Both the position numbers and the translations under genes were made by a program. Source: a bacterium (GTDB taxonomy: Bacteria > Sysuimicrobiota > Sysuimicrobiia > Sysuimicrobiales > Segetimicrobiaceae). Taken from it: a stretch of DNA of 40,708 bases. The notes beneath the pieces were generated by a model that saw nothing but the letters and a program-made list of their open reading frames with translations, was not told where the DNA came from and did not search any database. The stretch is taken from assembly GCA_035295165.1 (NCBI GenBank), contig DATGJN010000031.1:1-40708 (forward strand), read 5' to 3'. This document shows, piece after piece, positions 1 through 7,155 of the stretch. The first letter of the stretch is position 1; the number at the start of each line of letters is the position of its first letter.

Positions 1-798
1 CGCTGGCTCTCCGCGCTCGCGGCAGAGATTCCCGACACGCACCGGCTCGATGTCTTGAGCGTCACGCGGTTCTTCTCGCGCCTGCGGGAACGGCGGCTCG
101 CACCGAACAGCCTCCATCAATGCTATCGGACCGTGAAGACCTTTACGCGGTGGTGCCTTGCCCTCGGGGTGCTGAGACGGAATCCGCTGGACGGGTTCGT
201 GTTGAAAACGCCGCGCACGTTGCCCTCGGTGCCGAGTCCCGAGGACGTCGCGGCGCTCCTGAAGCGGTGCCCGGCGACCGGGTTCATCGGTCTGCGGGCG
301 CGGGCCATTGTCTTATTCCTCGCCGATAGTGGGGTACGGCAGAGCGAACTCCGACACCTCATGATCGAGCACGTGGACGTGTCGGCACGGACGGCGCTGG
401 TCCGAGGCGGCAAGGGTGCGAAGGACCGGCCCGTGGTCTTCGGGCCGATCACCGCTCGGGCGCTGCGGCAGTGGCTCGCGGTGCATCCGTATCCGCACCC
501 CGAGAGCCCGCTGTTCTGCGCCAAGAACGGCAACCCGATTCAGAAGCGGAATCTGGTGCACACCCTGCACCGGCTCTCGATCAGCGCCAAACTGGCGAGG
601 AAGGTCGGGCCGCATGCGCTGCGACATTTTGCGGCGACGTCCTGGCTGCGGCACGGCGTCGGGCTCGATCAAGTACGGCGGTTGCTTGGGCACTCCTCGT
701 TGCAGACGACGCTCCGATACAGCAGTCTGGTCGCGACGGACCTGAAGGCCGCGCACAAGGAAGCGTCGGCGGTGGAGAAGATGCGATTAGTGGATTGA
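1..798 (+). CDS. Tyrosine recombinase/integrase (5' end missing)
   Basis: The frame is open from base 1, so the N-terminus lies outside the window and 265 codons remain. An N-terminal SAM-like core-binding region (about residues 1-65 of the visible part) is followed by the catalytic domain. The full catalytic set is visible: Arg113 (GVRQSE), Lys138 (RGGKG), His205 and Arg208 (HALRH), His231 (LLGHSS) and the nucleophile Tyr240 (TTLRYS). It probably catalyses integration and excision at the tRNA-Ala site. An intrinsic terminator follows 20 bases after the stop. An internal TTG at 55 could be called as a start, but it would remove much of the N-terminal DNA-binding domain. Confidence 0.95.
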   Translation, partial: RWLSALAAEIPDTHRLDVLSVTRFFSRLRERRLAPNSLHQCYRTVKTFTRWCLALGVLRRNPLDGFVLKTPRTLPSVPSPEDVAALLKRCPATGFIGLRARAIVLFLADSGVRQSELRHLMIEHVDVSARTALVRGGKGAKDRPVVFGPITARALRQWLAVHPYPHPESPLFCAKNGNPIQKRNLVHTLHRLSISAKLARKVGPHALRHFAATSWLRHGVGLDQVRRLLGHSSLQTTLRYSSLVATDLKAAHKEASAVEKMRLVD

Positions 799-818
799 GG
801 TCACGAGAGGACAGAGGG

Positions 819-856
819 GGGCCGCGTCGATTCAGGGCGCGGCCCTTTCTTTTTTG
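819..856 (+). terminator. Rho-independent terminator after integrase
   Basis: A perfect 8-bp GC stem (GGGCCGCG at 819-826 with CGCGGCCC at 838-845) has an 11-nt loop and is followed by TTTCTTTTTT. It lies just downstream of the integrase stop. A related hairpin occurs at 1633-1657. Confidence 0.85.
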
Positions 857-869
857 CTCGCCGTGGTAC

Positions 870-1085
870 TCAAAGACGTTCGAGCACTTCAGGGTACTGC
901 CGCACATACCAGCACATTTCTTCAACGCCACGCCGCTGTTTATCGGGTTGCAAGTATGTCCACCGGATCATATGCCAACAATGGATGAGCCCTTCACGAT
1001 GACGACGATACAGCGACGTGAGTGCAACCTGGCTGAGCCACGCGACTAACGCAATGGCTACGGCCTCGGCCATTTCCAGTAGCAT
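870..1085 (-). CDS. Small membrane-anchored protein
   Basis: 71 aa. The N-terminal segment, about residues 5-24, is one hydrophobic helix (MAEAVAIALVAWLSQVALTS), followed by a basic Arg/His-rich stretch and a tail with Trp and Tyr. This fits a single-pass protein with a cytoplasmic tail. The ATG at 1085 is preceded by GGGAGGGAG at good spacing, which supports a real gene although it is short. I recognise no family. It stands alone, convergent with the integrase and divergent from the secreted-protein gene at 1284. Confidence 0.6.
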   Translation of the reverse strand: MLLEMAEAVAIALVAWLSQVALTSLYRRHREGLIHCWHMIRWTYLQPDKQRRGVEEMCWYVRQYPEVLERL

Positions 1086-1223
1086 GTTCGCTCAACTCCC
1101 TCCCGTGGACGCAATGTTTTTGGCCCCGCGACATTTGGCTCTTAACGTAGCGCGCCGCGTGCCTCGTGTCCAGACGTACATGTGTTTACTCGGATTCGTT
1201 TGGCGGTTCCCATGATGACCAAT

Positions 1224-1245
1224 CGAATCAGGGATTCGCTAGAAT
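1224..1245 (+). promoter_or_regulatory. Palindromic operator and -10 box
   Basis: A perfect 6-3-6 inverted repeat (CGAATC agg GATTCG, 1224-1238) directly precedes a -10-like TAGAAT (1240-1245). It lies about 40-60 bases upstream of the gene at 1284, in the -35/-10 spacer position where a repressor would block transcription. The -35 region is weak (TGACCA-like at 1216). Confidence 0.4.
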
Positions 1246-1283
1246 GGGGATGGCACAGACGCGGCAACAGGGGGGCGAGGAAA

Positions 1284-1574
1284 ATGAAACGAGTGGTCTA
1301 TCCAGTGTGTTGGATAGTCGCGGTGATACTCTTGATGATGATCGCTTGGACAGTACGGCCCAATGCATCACAGGGGCAATCAGTCTCCCGCCCTTCAACA
1401 GCGTATGCGTTGATGCTGAACCCCAGTCTTCGCCCAGCCGATTGGCACCCACAAGGCTTGGTATTCCTTTCATCCGCCGTGTGCGAACACTTTGCGGAGA
1501 CCTGGAACGACCGGACGACGGGGCAAGGACTTGGTGGGAATAATATTGCTCTGTACGATTGCGCGAAGTTCTGA
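1284..1574 (+). CDS. Small secreted or membrane-anchored protein
   Basis: 96 aa. The start at 1284 is chosen because GGGGGGCGAGG lies just upstream and the protein then begins with a signal sequence or anchor: basic MKR, a hydrophobic core (about residues 6-22) and a polar region. An upstream in-frame ATG at 1182 would add 34 residues ahead of the signal and is less likely. The mature part has two Cys (CEHF and DCAK), possibly a disulfide in an exported protein. No known family. A palindromic site sits in its promoter region. Confidence 0.6.
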   Translation: MKRVVYPVCWIVAVILLMMIAWTVRPNASQGQSVSRPSTAYALMLNPSLRPADWHPQGLVFLSSAVCEHFAETWNDRTTGQGLGGNNIALYDCAKF

Positions 1575-1624
1575 GGGAGTTAGCGTCGCGTCCGCGACTT
1601 CATCCACATGCCGTTCGAGTTTGC

Positions 1625-1657
1625 AAAAGGGGGGCTGCGTCGATGATCGGCGCGGCC
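1625..1657 (-). terminator. Terminator of the leftward replication operon
   Basis: On the minus strand GGCCGCG (1657-1651) pairs with CGCAGCC (1639-1633) apart from one mismatch, followed by CCCCTTTT. It sits 23 bases past the last leftward gene (stop at 1680). Its stem and loop resemble the integrase terminator at 819-845. Confidence 0.6.
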
Positions 1658-1679
1658 TCTTCTGTGCCTATCTAAGACG

Positions 1680-2249
1680 CTAGAACAACGGACGACACTC
1701 TCCGGCTGGTCTCACCCCGATGTTAACCACCGTCGGCTCGCCGGTGCGAGATGCAAGCAGGTCGAACGTGATCCCGCGATCCAGATAGTTGAGCCGGGTG
1801 ACCGTGGATGCGTAGTTCGGTTGGCCTCGGCTGCGGTCGGCGTGAATGAGCACATCCAGGCAGTCTCTCACGGACCCTAGCCTAGTGTTGTCAGCCGTAT
1901 CGCCGTAGGTCCGCAGGACGAGGCTAAGGGGAGTGCCGATCTTGACGCCTTCTCGCGTCACCGCGCTTCGATCCCCAATGTCAATGCTCCAGAGTTGGAA
2001 CACGTCGGTCGGGTTTGTTGACACGCGCCGATTGAACACCAAGGTTGCGTTCGCGTAGTACCAATCACTCGCAATCTGTCCCTCGTCCTGACGTTGGGGA
2101 GCGCCGAGGACTGTACGGACCTGCTCCTGCGTTTCCCCGAGGACAATCGGTCCCCAGGACTTCCCGGGGATGATGAGCCATTGAGTTTGCGCGCCCGCAG
2201 GCACCGCGCAGCAAGTCACCAGCACAAGCAGGCTGACCAATCGCCGCAT
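1680..2249 (-). CDS. Secreted protein with BLIP/BamE-like repeats
   Basis: 189 aa. The start at 2249 gives a typical signal peptide (MRRLVSLLVLVTCCAVPAGA, cleavage after AGA) with GAGGGGG just upstream. A longer in-frame start at 2312 would bury the signal. Residues about 33-75 (GPIVLGETQEQV, LGAP, WYY, LVFNR) match the pattern of small periplasmic BLIP/SmpA-type folds. A similar, more divergent block follows at about 102-150 (IGTPLSLVLRTYG, ITFDLL). The function is unknown; such folds usually bind other envelope proteins. It is the last gene of the leftward operon. Confidence 0.65.
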   Translation of the reverse strand: MRRLVSLLVLVTCCAVPAGAQTQWLIIPGKSWGPIVLGETQEQVRTVLGAPQRQDEGQIASDWYYANATLVFNRRVSTNPTDVFQLWSIDIGDRSAVTREGVKIGTPLSLVLRTYGDTADNTRLGSVRDCLDVLIHADRSRGQPNYASTVTRLNYLDRGITFDLLASRTGEPTVVNIGVRPAGECRPLF

Positions 2250-2419
2250 GCAGATGCCCCCCTCGTGGCGCTTGATTCGTCGATGCGCCCTAGTGCGCCT
2301 GCCCTGAGCCACGCGACGTTGCCCGTAGACCTGGGGATCGGGGCGGGGCGCTGTCTACCTGCGGGGTTCGATCTTGCGTGCGCCTACGGGCAGGTTTTCG
2401 GTAACGAATGGACGGAAGG

Positions 2420-2995
2420 CTACAGCGCGTCGTCCATGTGCTCTAAGAGCGCCTCAGCGACGTCGCGACCGACCAGTTTCGAAAACGACGCGGGTGTTCT
2501 GCGCGGTTTGTACCTCTTCCGACGCCTCCATACCTCGCTCGCGTCGGGAGCCGTCCGCGCCTCGATGACGTCGTGAATCTCTGCCAGCAGAAGGGTTGCG
2601 AGTGATCCGACCGTACGCGGTTTCCTGATCCATTCCGATATGTAGTTCATCGTGTTGGGCGCGTTCCCGGTCAACCGGAGATGGCACGAGGTGAGCCGCA
2701 AGCACAAATCCGCAGCCCGAGATACCGCTGGTACGTCTTCCCACACCGCCGACAGCGCGTCGGGAATCGCGACAAGTTTCGAGAGTTCGGCGAGGCTTCC
2801 TAATCCCGTCCACCAGCACGTATCATCGACCGCGCACAGCAGCGCAATGTCGAGTATCTGGATCAAGACGTCGGCGGACACGTCGTTCGAAAGCGGCTCA
2901 CTTGGAATGGGAGGAAGCGTCCGCAAATCAGCGGGGATGGGATGTTCGTCCGGTTCCGCATAAGCGCGATGTAGGTCAAGCCTATCGAGTGGCAC
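2420..2995 (-). CDS. Hypothetical protein
   Basis: 191 aa, probably cytoplasmic and mostly helical, with no signal peptide and no recognised motif. The C-terminal 35 residues are basic (EVWRRRKRYKPRRTPASF), which could contact nucleic acid. The GTG start at 2995 is well supported by AAAGGAG seven bases upstream. A potential hairpin with two competing 3' arms lies just before that site (3011-3051). It is in the leftward operon after the small genes at 3177-3840, separated by about 180 bases. Confidence 0.6.
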   Translation of the reverse strand: MPLDRLDLHRAYAEPDEHPIPADLRTLPPIPSEPLSNDVSADVLIQILDIALLCAVDDTCWWTGLGSLAELSKLVAIPDALSAVWEDVPAVSRAADLCLRLTSCHLRLTGNAPNTMNYISEWIRKPRTVGSLATLLLAEIHDVIEARTAPDASEVWRRRKRYKPRRTPASFSKLVGRDVAEALLEHMDDAL

Positions 2996-3010
2996 GAATC
3001 GCTCCTTTCA

Positions 3011-3051
3011 GACACCCGAACACCCGCTGGGCAGGAGTTCCAACGGGTGTC
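3011..3051 (-). promoter_or_regulatory. Hairpin upstream of the ribosome site at 3000
   Basis: GACACCCG (3011-3018) pairs with CGGGTGTC (3044-3051). A second CACCCG (3021-3026) can compete for the same partner. On the minus strand the hairpin ends just before the AAAGGAG of the 2420-2995 gene. It has no T-run, so it may affect translation or mRNA stability instead of ending transcription. Confidence 0.35.
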
Positions 3052-3176
3052 GGGTCCCCGCACCGCACGGGCAGGAACGCGCGGTCTCGGGTCTTCCCGG
3101 CGGCGGTGCCGGACGAACCTATGGGAGACTCGGGCCGTGTTGAGCCGCCGCCGCCGGGAATCGGCTTGCCGCTGCG

Positions 3177-3419
3177 CTACGGGTTGTGCCCTTCGTGCTC
3201 GAACGCCGTATCGCCCAGTTGCTTCACCAGCCACGCGGTGCATCGCTGACCCACGGCATGTTCGTCAGCATCGGCGACACTTGGGAAGAGGCCGAACAAG
3301 CGACCATGCGCCACGAGGACATACGAGGCCGGTGGAAACTGCGTCAACAGGCGCATCCGGTTCGACAGGTAGATGGATCGCTCCACGGTGAAGTCGGTCG
3401 CGATAGCCTCGGTGCTCAT
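3177..3419 (-). CDS. Small protein, DUF5678-like
   Basis: 80 aa. The middle (YVLVAHGRLFGLFPSVADADEHA) resembles the short DUF5678-type pattern of a beta hairpin with an acidic Ala-rich helix, seen in many small bacterial and archaeal proteins of unknown role. The start ATG overlaps the stop of the preceding gene by 4 bases (ATGA), so translation is probably coupled. GGAGG lies about 12 bases upstream. Confidence 0.6.
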   Translation of the reverse strand: MSTEAIATDFTVERSIYLSNRMRLLTQFPPASYVLVAHGRLFGLFPSVADADEHAVGQRCTAWLVKQLGDTAFEHEGHNP

Positions 3420-3625
3420 TTGGGTTCAACGCCTCCATCGACCGCGCTCCGTGTGCCTGCGGGACCTTTCGCGGCCATCTTGCCGCCGTTGCCGCTCGCA
3501 TCTGTCATGGCTTGTGCGGCTCGCCTGTCGGCACGTTCCATTCCCTGCTCATTACTCGCGCGCCGATCCCAAAGTGGTGTGGTCGCTTCGTTCGGAAGTC
3601 GGGTCTTGCCGCGTCTCGTCGCCAT
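3416..3625 (-). CDS. Small basic protein
   Basis: 69 aa, rich in Arg, Ala and Gly, low complexity and probably poorly structured. It overlaps the preceding gene by one base (TGATG) and the next by four (ATGA), and GGAG lies upstream of the ATG. The linked overlaps are the main evidence that it is real. A GTG one codon upstream (3628) is also possible. No family recognised. Confidence 0.5.
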   Translation of the reverse strand: MATRRGKTRLPNEATTPLWDRRASNEQGMERADRRAAQAMTDASGNGGKMAAKGPAGTRSAVDGGVEPK

Positions 3626-3840
3626 CACTTCGTCTCCGACGGCCCGCCGCAGAAATCCATCTCGTCCGCGTGAACGGCGGCGCTCCTCTCTTGACGGGAG
3701 CCGTGTTGTGCCGCCGTGCGGTTCACGACGACGTTGCCGCTCCCAACCCCGTCCATCTTGGGCTTCGCGGTGCTCGTGTTGAGCCGCTTGCCTGGCTCCT
3801 GACGAGCCGCGCTCCTGTCGCTCCTGCGATCTGTTGCCAT
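3625..3840 (-). CDS. Small hydrophilic protein
   Basis: 71 aa, highly charged (MATDRRSDRSAARQEPGKR at the N-terminus), with an acidic C-terminus (HADEMDFCGGPSETK). The ATG at 3840 is chosen because GGGAGGGA precedes it. A longer in-frame ATG at 3948 overlaps the Prim-Pol gene end and lacks such a site. It is the first of three chained small genes behind Prim-Pol. Its function is unknown. Confidence 0.5.
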   Translation of the reverse strand: MATDRRSDRSAARQEPGKRLNTSTAKPKMDGVGSGNVVVNRTAAQHGSRQERSAAVHADEMDFCGGPSETK

Positions 3841-3892
3841 GTGAGTATCCCTCCCAGAGTTGTGAAAAAGTCCCTCATAGGAGATATCCGCC

Positions 3893-5179
3893 TTAGTGCC
3901 CGTCCTGCGCGTGAATGTAGACCGGGTTGCCTTCGGGATCGACGTCAATCTGCACCAGGTACTTGTGCTCGGTCAGATATTCCCACGCCGTCCGCGCCCG
4001 CCATTCGCTCAATCCGGTCCACCACTGAATGAACCGGCGCGTGTAGGTTGACCCCGACGGCGGATAGATCGCCCACTTGCACGCCTGAAGAAAACGGAAC
4101 CCTTCGAGCGCGGTCCCGATGTACGGTGGGACGTCGGTCGGCAGACACCGCGCCAGCGGGATGTCGGCGGGTTCGAGTACCCCGAGGTCCACGAGCACTC
4201 GGATGTTCAGCACGGCTTGCGACACGCGAGGGAGGTGGACAGCGATGCCGGTGCGCCGGTACACGTCATATTCGCCGACGGTGATGCCGCGCCGTCTCCC
4301 GCGTTCGTGCCAGTCATTCATCCACACGAGACCACCTTCTGCGTAGGAGAACGAGACAGAGGGATGCCACTCCTCGTGGATGGGACACCGCATACATTGG
4401 CCGTAGGTGATCCCAACGCTCTCGGCGTAGCGTTCCCGCACCTCTTCATGTGACCAGATATACCGAACTCTCTCGTCAGCAGGTATCTCTCTGAGGTCAT
4501 CAGGAGAAAACCTCCCTAGTTGAGAGAGGGGGTGCCCGATCTCCCCTTTCAGGGGAAACCTCCTAAGTTGAGAGATCGCCGCTCTCTGAGCGTGTTCATT
4601 TTTCTTTGATGGATTACGAAGCAACGCATTCCACTCATCGGGTGCGGCATAGACCAGACGCGGAGTCAGCAGCGTCTTTCCCGACAACGCGAGAAGTTGC
4701 CCCTGGCCTTTGATCTCGATGAGGTGATGACGCTTGCCCTCCGCATCGACGAAGGAGCCGATGTTCTGTCCGCGATAGGGTCCGTCCATTTGAATGACGC
4801 GGTGATTGCCTCGACGCCCTTGCAGCGTTTCGGTGAGGGGACGAAGGTGCTGCTCGTGCATGATCTTGTCGAGGTGCTCTTCGCCCTTCCGACAGTCGGT
4901 CTCCACGCTCGCGAGGAACGCCGATCCCTCGCCACATGCGGTCGAGAACGTCATGCGCGGGAAGCGGCGACGCATCTCGTTGAACTGGTCAACGGTCTGC
5001 GGCTTCGTCTGCCAGCCGTACTCCTTTTCCCACTTCACGACCGGATGCTTCGTGCCGGGGATCGTCGGGATGATCGCGATGCCGTAATGGTTGTGTAGCA
5101 CCGCGCCGTGCTGTTCGACCGTGGTCAAAGTTGTTCCAGGTGTGATAGGAAGAATCCGCGTCGATGAGGTACTATACAC
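3893..5179 (-). CDS. Primase-polymerase (AEP Prim-Pol) replication protein
   Basis: 428 aa from the GTG at 5179, which has AGGAGGG eight bases upstream; a longer frame to 5314 lacks support. Residues about 25-185 fit the bifunctional primase/polymerase fold: GIAIIPTIPGTKHPVVKW near the start, an acidic pair Glu93-x-Asp95 (SVETD), a glycine/His motif (GRRGNHR, His126) and IEIKG (Glu155) at the third catalytic position. A half zinc site (Cys262, Cys265, His268, then HPS) resembles the start of a CHC2 primase zinc finger, but the second Cys pair is missing. The C-terminus may be winged-helix. It probably primes element replication together with the ATPase at 15901-17424. Assignment is by motif pattern. 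Confidence 0.8.
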   Translation of the reverse strand: MYSTSSTRILPITPGTTLTTVEQHGAVLHNHYGIAIIPTIPGTKHPVVKWEKEYGWQTKPQTVDQFNEMRRRFPRMTFSTACGEGSAFLASVETDCRKGEEHLDKIMHEQHLRPLTETLQGRRGNHRVIQMDGPYRGQNIGSFVDAEGKRHHLIEIKGQGQLLALSGKTLLTPRLVYAAPDEWNALLRNPSKKNEHAQRAAISQLRRFPLKGEIGHPLSQLGRFSPDDLREIPADERVRYIWSHEEVRERYAESVGITYGQCMRCPIHEEWHPSVSFSYAEGGLVWMNDWHERGRRRGITVGEYDVYRRTGIAVHLPRVSQAVLNIRVLVDLGVLEPADIPLARCLPTDVPPYIGTALEGFRFLQACKWAIYPPSGSTYTRRFIQWWTGLSEWRARTAWEYLTEHKYLVQIDVDPEGNPVYIHAQDGH

Positions 5180-5246
5180 TTGTAATCCCTCCTGTCGCCT
5201 CGGCCCCCAAGGTTCCCCGCCTCGGGCCGACGGCTGTCTAAAGTGG

Positions 5247-5480
5247 CTAGTTCTGCGTTCCTCCGTCGCTGAGGTCGCCGCGCAGCCACCGCAGCAGCGC
5301 CGTGCGTCGGGCAAAGTGCCGCTTGCCCATCCTCACCCGCACCGTCGGCGGCAACTGCTGAAATCGCTTGTATTTGCCGCTCAGACTTGGGTCTGGAAAC
5401 AAGTGCTTGATCTCGGGAAAGGACAACAGCGCCTTGTTTGGAATCAGCCGCTCGTCGGCGGTGCGCGCCTTGCCGGTCAT
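5247..5480 (-). CDS. Excisionase-like DNA-binding protein
   Basis: 77 aa from the ATG at 5480, which is preceded by GGAGGAGG. The core (LLSFPEIKHLFPDPSLSGKY followed by VRVRMGKRHFARRTALLRWL) looks like an AlpA/excisionase-type winged helix: a helix-turn-helix, then a basic wing and a short helix. It is the first gene of the leftward operon, 67 bases before Prim-Pol, and follows a leader RNA with an intrinsic terminator. It may control excision, the operon, or initiation at an origin. Confidence 0.65.
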   Translation of the reverse strand: MTGKARTADERLIPNKALLSFPEIKHLFPDPSLSGKYKRFQQLPPTVRVRMGKRHFARRTALLRWLRGDLSDGGTQN

Positions 5481-5499
5481 GTCCGTCCACCTCCTCCTC

Positions 5500-5545
5500 G
5501 AAAAAAAGCAAAGGACCATCGAGACGTTGTTGCGTCCCGATGGCC
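5500..5545 (-). terminator. Intrinsic terminator or attenuator in the leader
   Basis: On the minus strand a 13-bp near-perfect stem (5545-5533 with 5526-5513, 6-nt loop) is followed by CCTTTGCTTTTTTT. It lies between the promoter at 5625-5654 and the first gene at 5480, so it can stop transcription before the operon. A second upstream arm (GACCATCG, complement of 5548-5555) can pair with the same 3' arm, giving an alternative fold. Confidence 0.75.
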
Positions 5546-5559
5546 CCCGATGGTCTTGA

Positions 5560-5618
5560 GGGTCTAACTCGGTTGCTCTTGCGAGCGGGGTGCGATCCCC
5601 TGCGGACGAAGCCGCCTT
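5560..5618 (-). ncRNA. Structured leader RNA with three tandem hairpins
   Basis: Immediately after the predicted transcription start, three short perfect stems follow one another on the minus strand: GCGG/CCGC (5615-5602), GGGG/CCCC (5600-5587) and GAGC/GCTC (5586-5575), with 6-, 6- and 4-nt loops. The intrinsic terminator comes next. No open frame with a ribosome site was seen in this 138-nt leader. It may be a cis-acting attenuator or a small RNA. I found no match to T-box signature sequence. Confidence 0.5.
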
Positions 5619-5624
5619 GCCGCA

Positions 5625-5654
5625 ATCGTATCCTTGAGAAACATTTTTCGTCAA
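5625..5654 (-). promoter_or_regulatory. Sigma-70-type promoter for the replication operon
   Basis: On the minus strand TTGACG (5654-5649) is 18 bases from TACGAT (5630-5625). The predicted start is near 5618, at the first leader hairpin. It reads left into the excisionase-like and Prim-Pol genes. Confidence 0.65.
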
Positions 5655-5770
5655 GGCCCGAGATTGCCGAGTGTTGCCGTGACGGTCTCGTCTACAAGGG
5701 AGGCGCTGAATGCTTTTCGGTCGGGGCATAGAACGTAAACGCAGGATGGTGCCAAGAGGGGAGGGGCAAG

Positions 5771-6133
5771 ATGAGACGCCTTCAGAACGTGGCGCTCGCC
5801 GTATGTCTTATTCTAGCGACCGCGCTCCCAGCGGTCGCTCAATCGGGCTTTCCTCCGGTCAAGATCATTTCGGTTCGGTCGCCGGTGGCACACGGAAGCA
5901 TCGGCATGGTCACCGTTCAGACAAGCCCGCAAACCTCTTGTTCCATCGCCGTGATCTACAAGAGCGGACCCAGTAAGGCGGCGGGACTAGTGCCGACGGT
6001 CGCAGATGCGCACGGAATGGTGACCTGGACGTGGATGGTCGGCACACGTACGACTCCTGGTGAGTGGCCTATTGTGATCGAGTGCGGAAGCAATAACATT
6101 ACGCGGGTGCGAACATCGTTTGTCGTTAACTAG
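5771..6133 (+). CDS. Secreted Ig-like-fold protein
   Basis: 120 aa. It begins with a clear signal peptide (MRRLQNVALAVCLILATALPAVAQ). The mature part is one beta-rich domain with regular features (VTVQTSPQTSCSIAV, KSG, GLVPTVADAHGMVTWTW, VGTRTTPGEWPIVIECG). This resembles single Ig-like domains of exported bacterial proteins, with Cys in CSI and ECG probably forming a disulfide. GGGGAGGGG precedes the ATG. It opens the rightward block. No enzymatic motif; a binding or surface role is inferred. Confidence 0.7.
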   Translation: MRRLQNVALAVCLILATALPAVAQSGFPPVKIISVRSPVAHGSIGMVTVQTSPQTSCSIAVIYKSGPSKAAGLVPTVADAHGMVTWTWMVGTRTTPGEWPIVIECGSNNITRVRTSFVVN

Positions 6134-6159
6134 AATGCCGCTGTAGTCGGGGGCCGATC

Positions 6160-6669
6160 ATGAGATTGGCACGGTCGCTACGCATCCTAGGGTTTGCTGT
6201 CTTATCGCTATTCTTGACGGTCCCGGCACAGGCAAGCCTTCCGGCCTACCTGCGGGGGCTTAGAAGTGTAGATATACTGATTGAGGCATTGGACAAGGAT
6301 GCTCAAGATTTGGGGATCACGCACGAGATGTTGATGAATCAGACTTTCGTCGCTCTCAAGAGCAAAGCACCAGTCCTGAAATACGACAACACCGCTGAAC
6401 CGTATCTGTATGTCCACCTAACTATGCTGTCTCAAGGCTACTCATTTGCAGCGATCCTATCATTGGAACTGTATCGACCCGTGGATCTTAGAATCGGAGA
6501 GGATCACATAGGCCAAGCGCCCTCAACGCATGCATTCGCTTTGGCATCGGTGTGGGAGAATGGCGCCCTGCTCACTGGACCGCGCGATGAAGCGTCAACT
6601 CAGGTTCGGGAAGAACTCGATACACTGTTAGAGTCCTTTTTCGCAGACTACTATCGGGCAAACCCGTGA
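6160..6669 (+). CDS. Secreted protein of unknown function
   Basis: 169 aa with an N-terminal signal peptide (MRLARSLRILGFAVLSLFLTVPAQA). The mature part begins SLPAYLRGLRSVDILIEALD and continues with alternating strands and helices (PYLYVHLTML, FAAILSLELYRPV), ending in a helical stretch (VREELDTLLESFFADYY). It lies 26 bases after the preceding secreted-protein gene and is probably co-transcribed. GGGGG before the ATG is a modest ribosome site. No recognised family. Confidence 0.6.
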   Translation: MRLARSLRILGFAVLSLFLTVPAQASLPAYLRGLRSVDILIEALDKDAQDLGITHEMLMNQTFVALKSKAPVLKYDNTAEPYLYVHLTMLSQGYSFAAILSLELYRPVDLRIGEDHIGQAPSTHAFALASVWENGALLTGPRDEASTQVREELDTLLESFFADYYRANP

Positions 6670-6908
6670 GGGGCTGCGAAACCCGTTCACCCCGCAAGCG
6701 CATGGAGTCCTACTGCTCTACAGCCTGCCGGATGCGCGCGTATCGCGAGCGGCACGTCGCCTAACTGGATAAGGTTTTGGCGCAGGTTGAATCGGTAACC
6801 TAGACTCAAATCTCCGTTTTGACTTTCCCTCCAACGTTGCCTTTCACGATTGGCCGTGGTGCCCGACCGTATATTTAGAGTAAGGGCACTCTTGCAGGGG
6901 AGGCGACG

Positions 6909-7151
6909 ATGGAAGTCATGGAGTTGTTGACGCTCACGGCAGCGGCCAAGTCCCTTGGGTGTTCAATCGACACGCTCAAGACCCTCGTAGACCAAGGACA
7001 CGTCCCCTGCATCATCGCGAGGCCGAGAGGGGATCGGCTCTTCACGCCCGAGGCGTTGGAGGTGTTCCGGCGACAACACCGTCGGCTACCCGTGAAGCCG
7101 GGGAGAAGGCGGTTCGCGCCTTTGAACGAGTCCGTCATTGGAGCGAGGTGA
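6909..7151 (+). CDS. Excisionase/MerR-type HTH protein
   Basis: 80 aa. LLTLTAAAKSLGCSIDTLKTLVDQGHVPCI is the typical helix-turn-helix of excisionase and MerR-like proteins, followed by a basic strand (ARPRGDRLFTPEALEVFRRQ). CAGGGGAGGCG precedes the ATG. It starts a chain of close genes (7156, 7568, 8007, 8627) and follows a 240-base gap with AT-richer sequence and a TATATTT box near 6870. It may be the element's excisionase or the regulator of this block. Confidence 0.75.
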   Translation: MEVMELLTLTAAAKSLGCSIDTLKTLVDQGHVPCIIARPRGDRLFTPEALEVFRRQHRRLPVKPGRRRFAPLNESVIGAR

Positions 7152-7155
7152 CGAG

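Noticed and set aside
5481-5620. T-box riboswitch in the leaders at 5481-5620 and 17425-17830
   Set aside because: No T-box consensus (AGGGTGGNACCGCG-like) or tRNA-synthetase/transport gene downstream.
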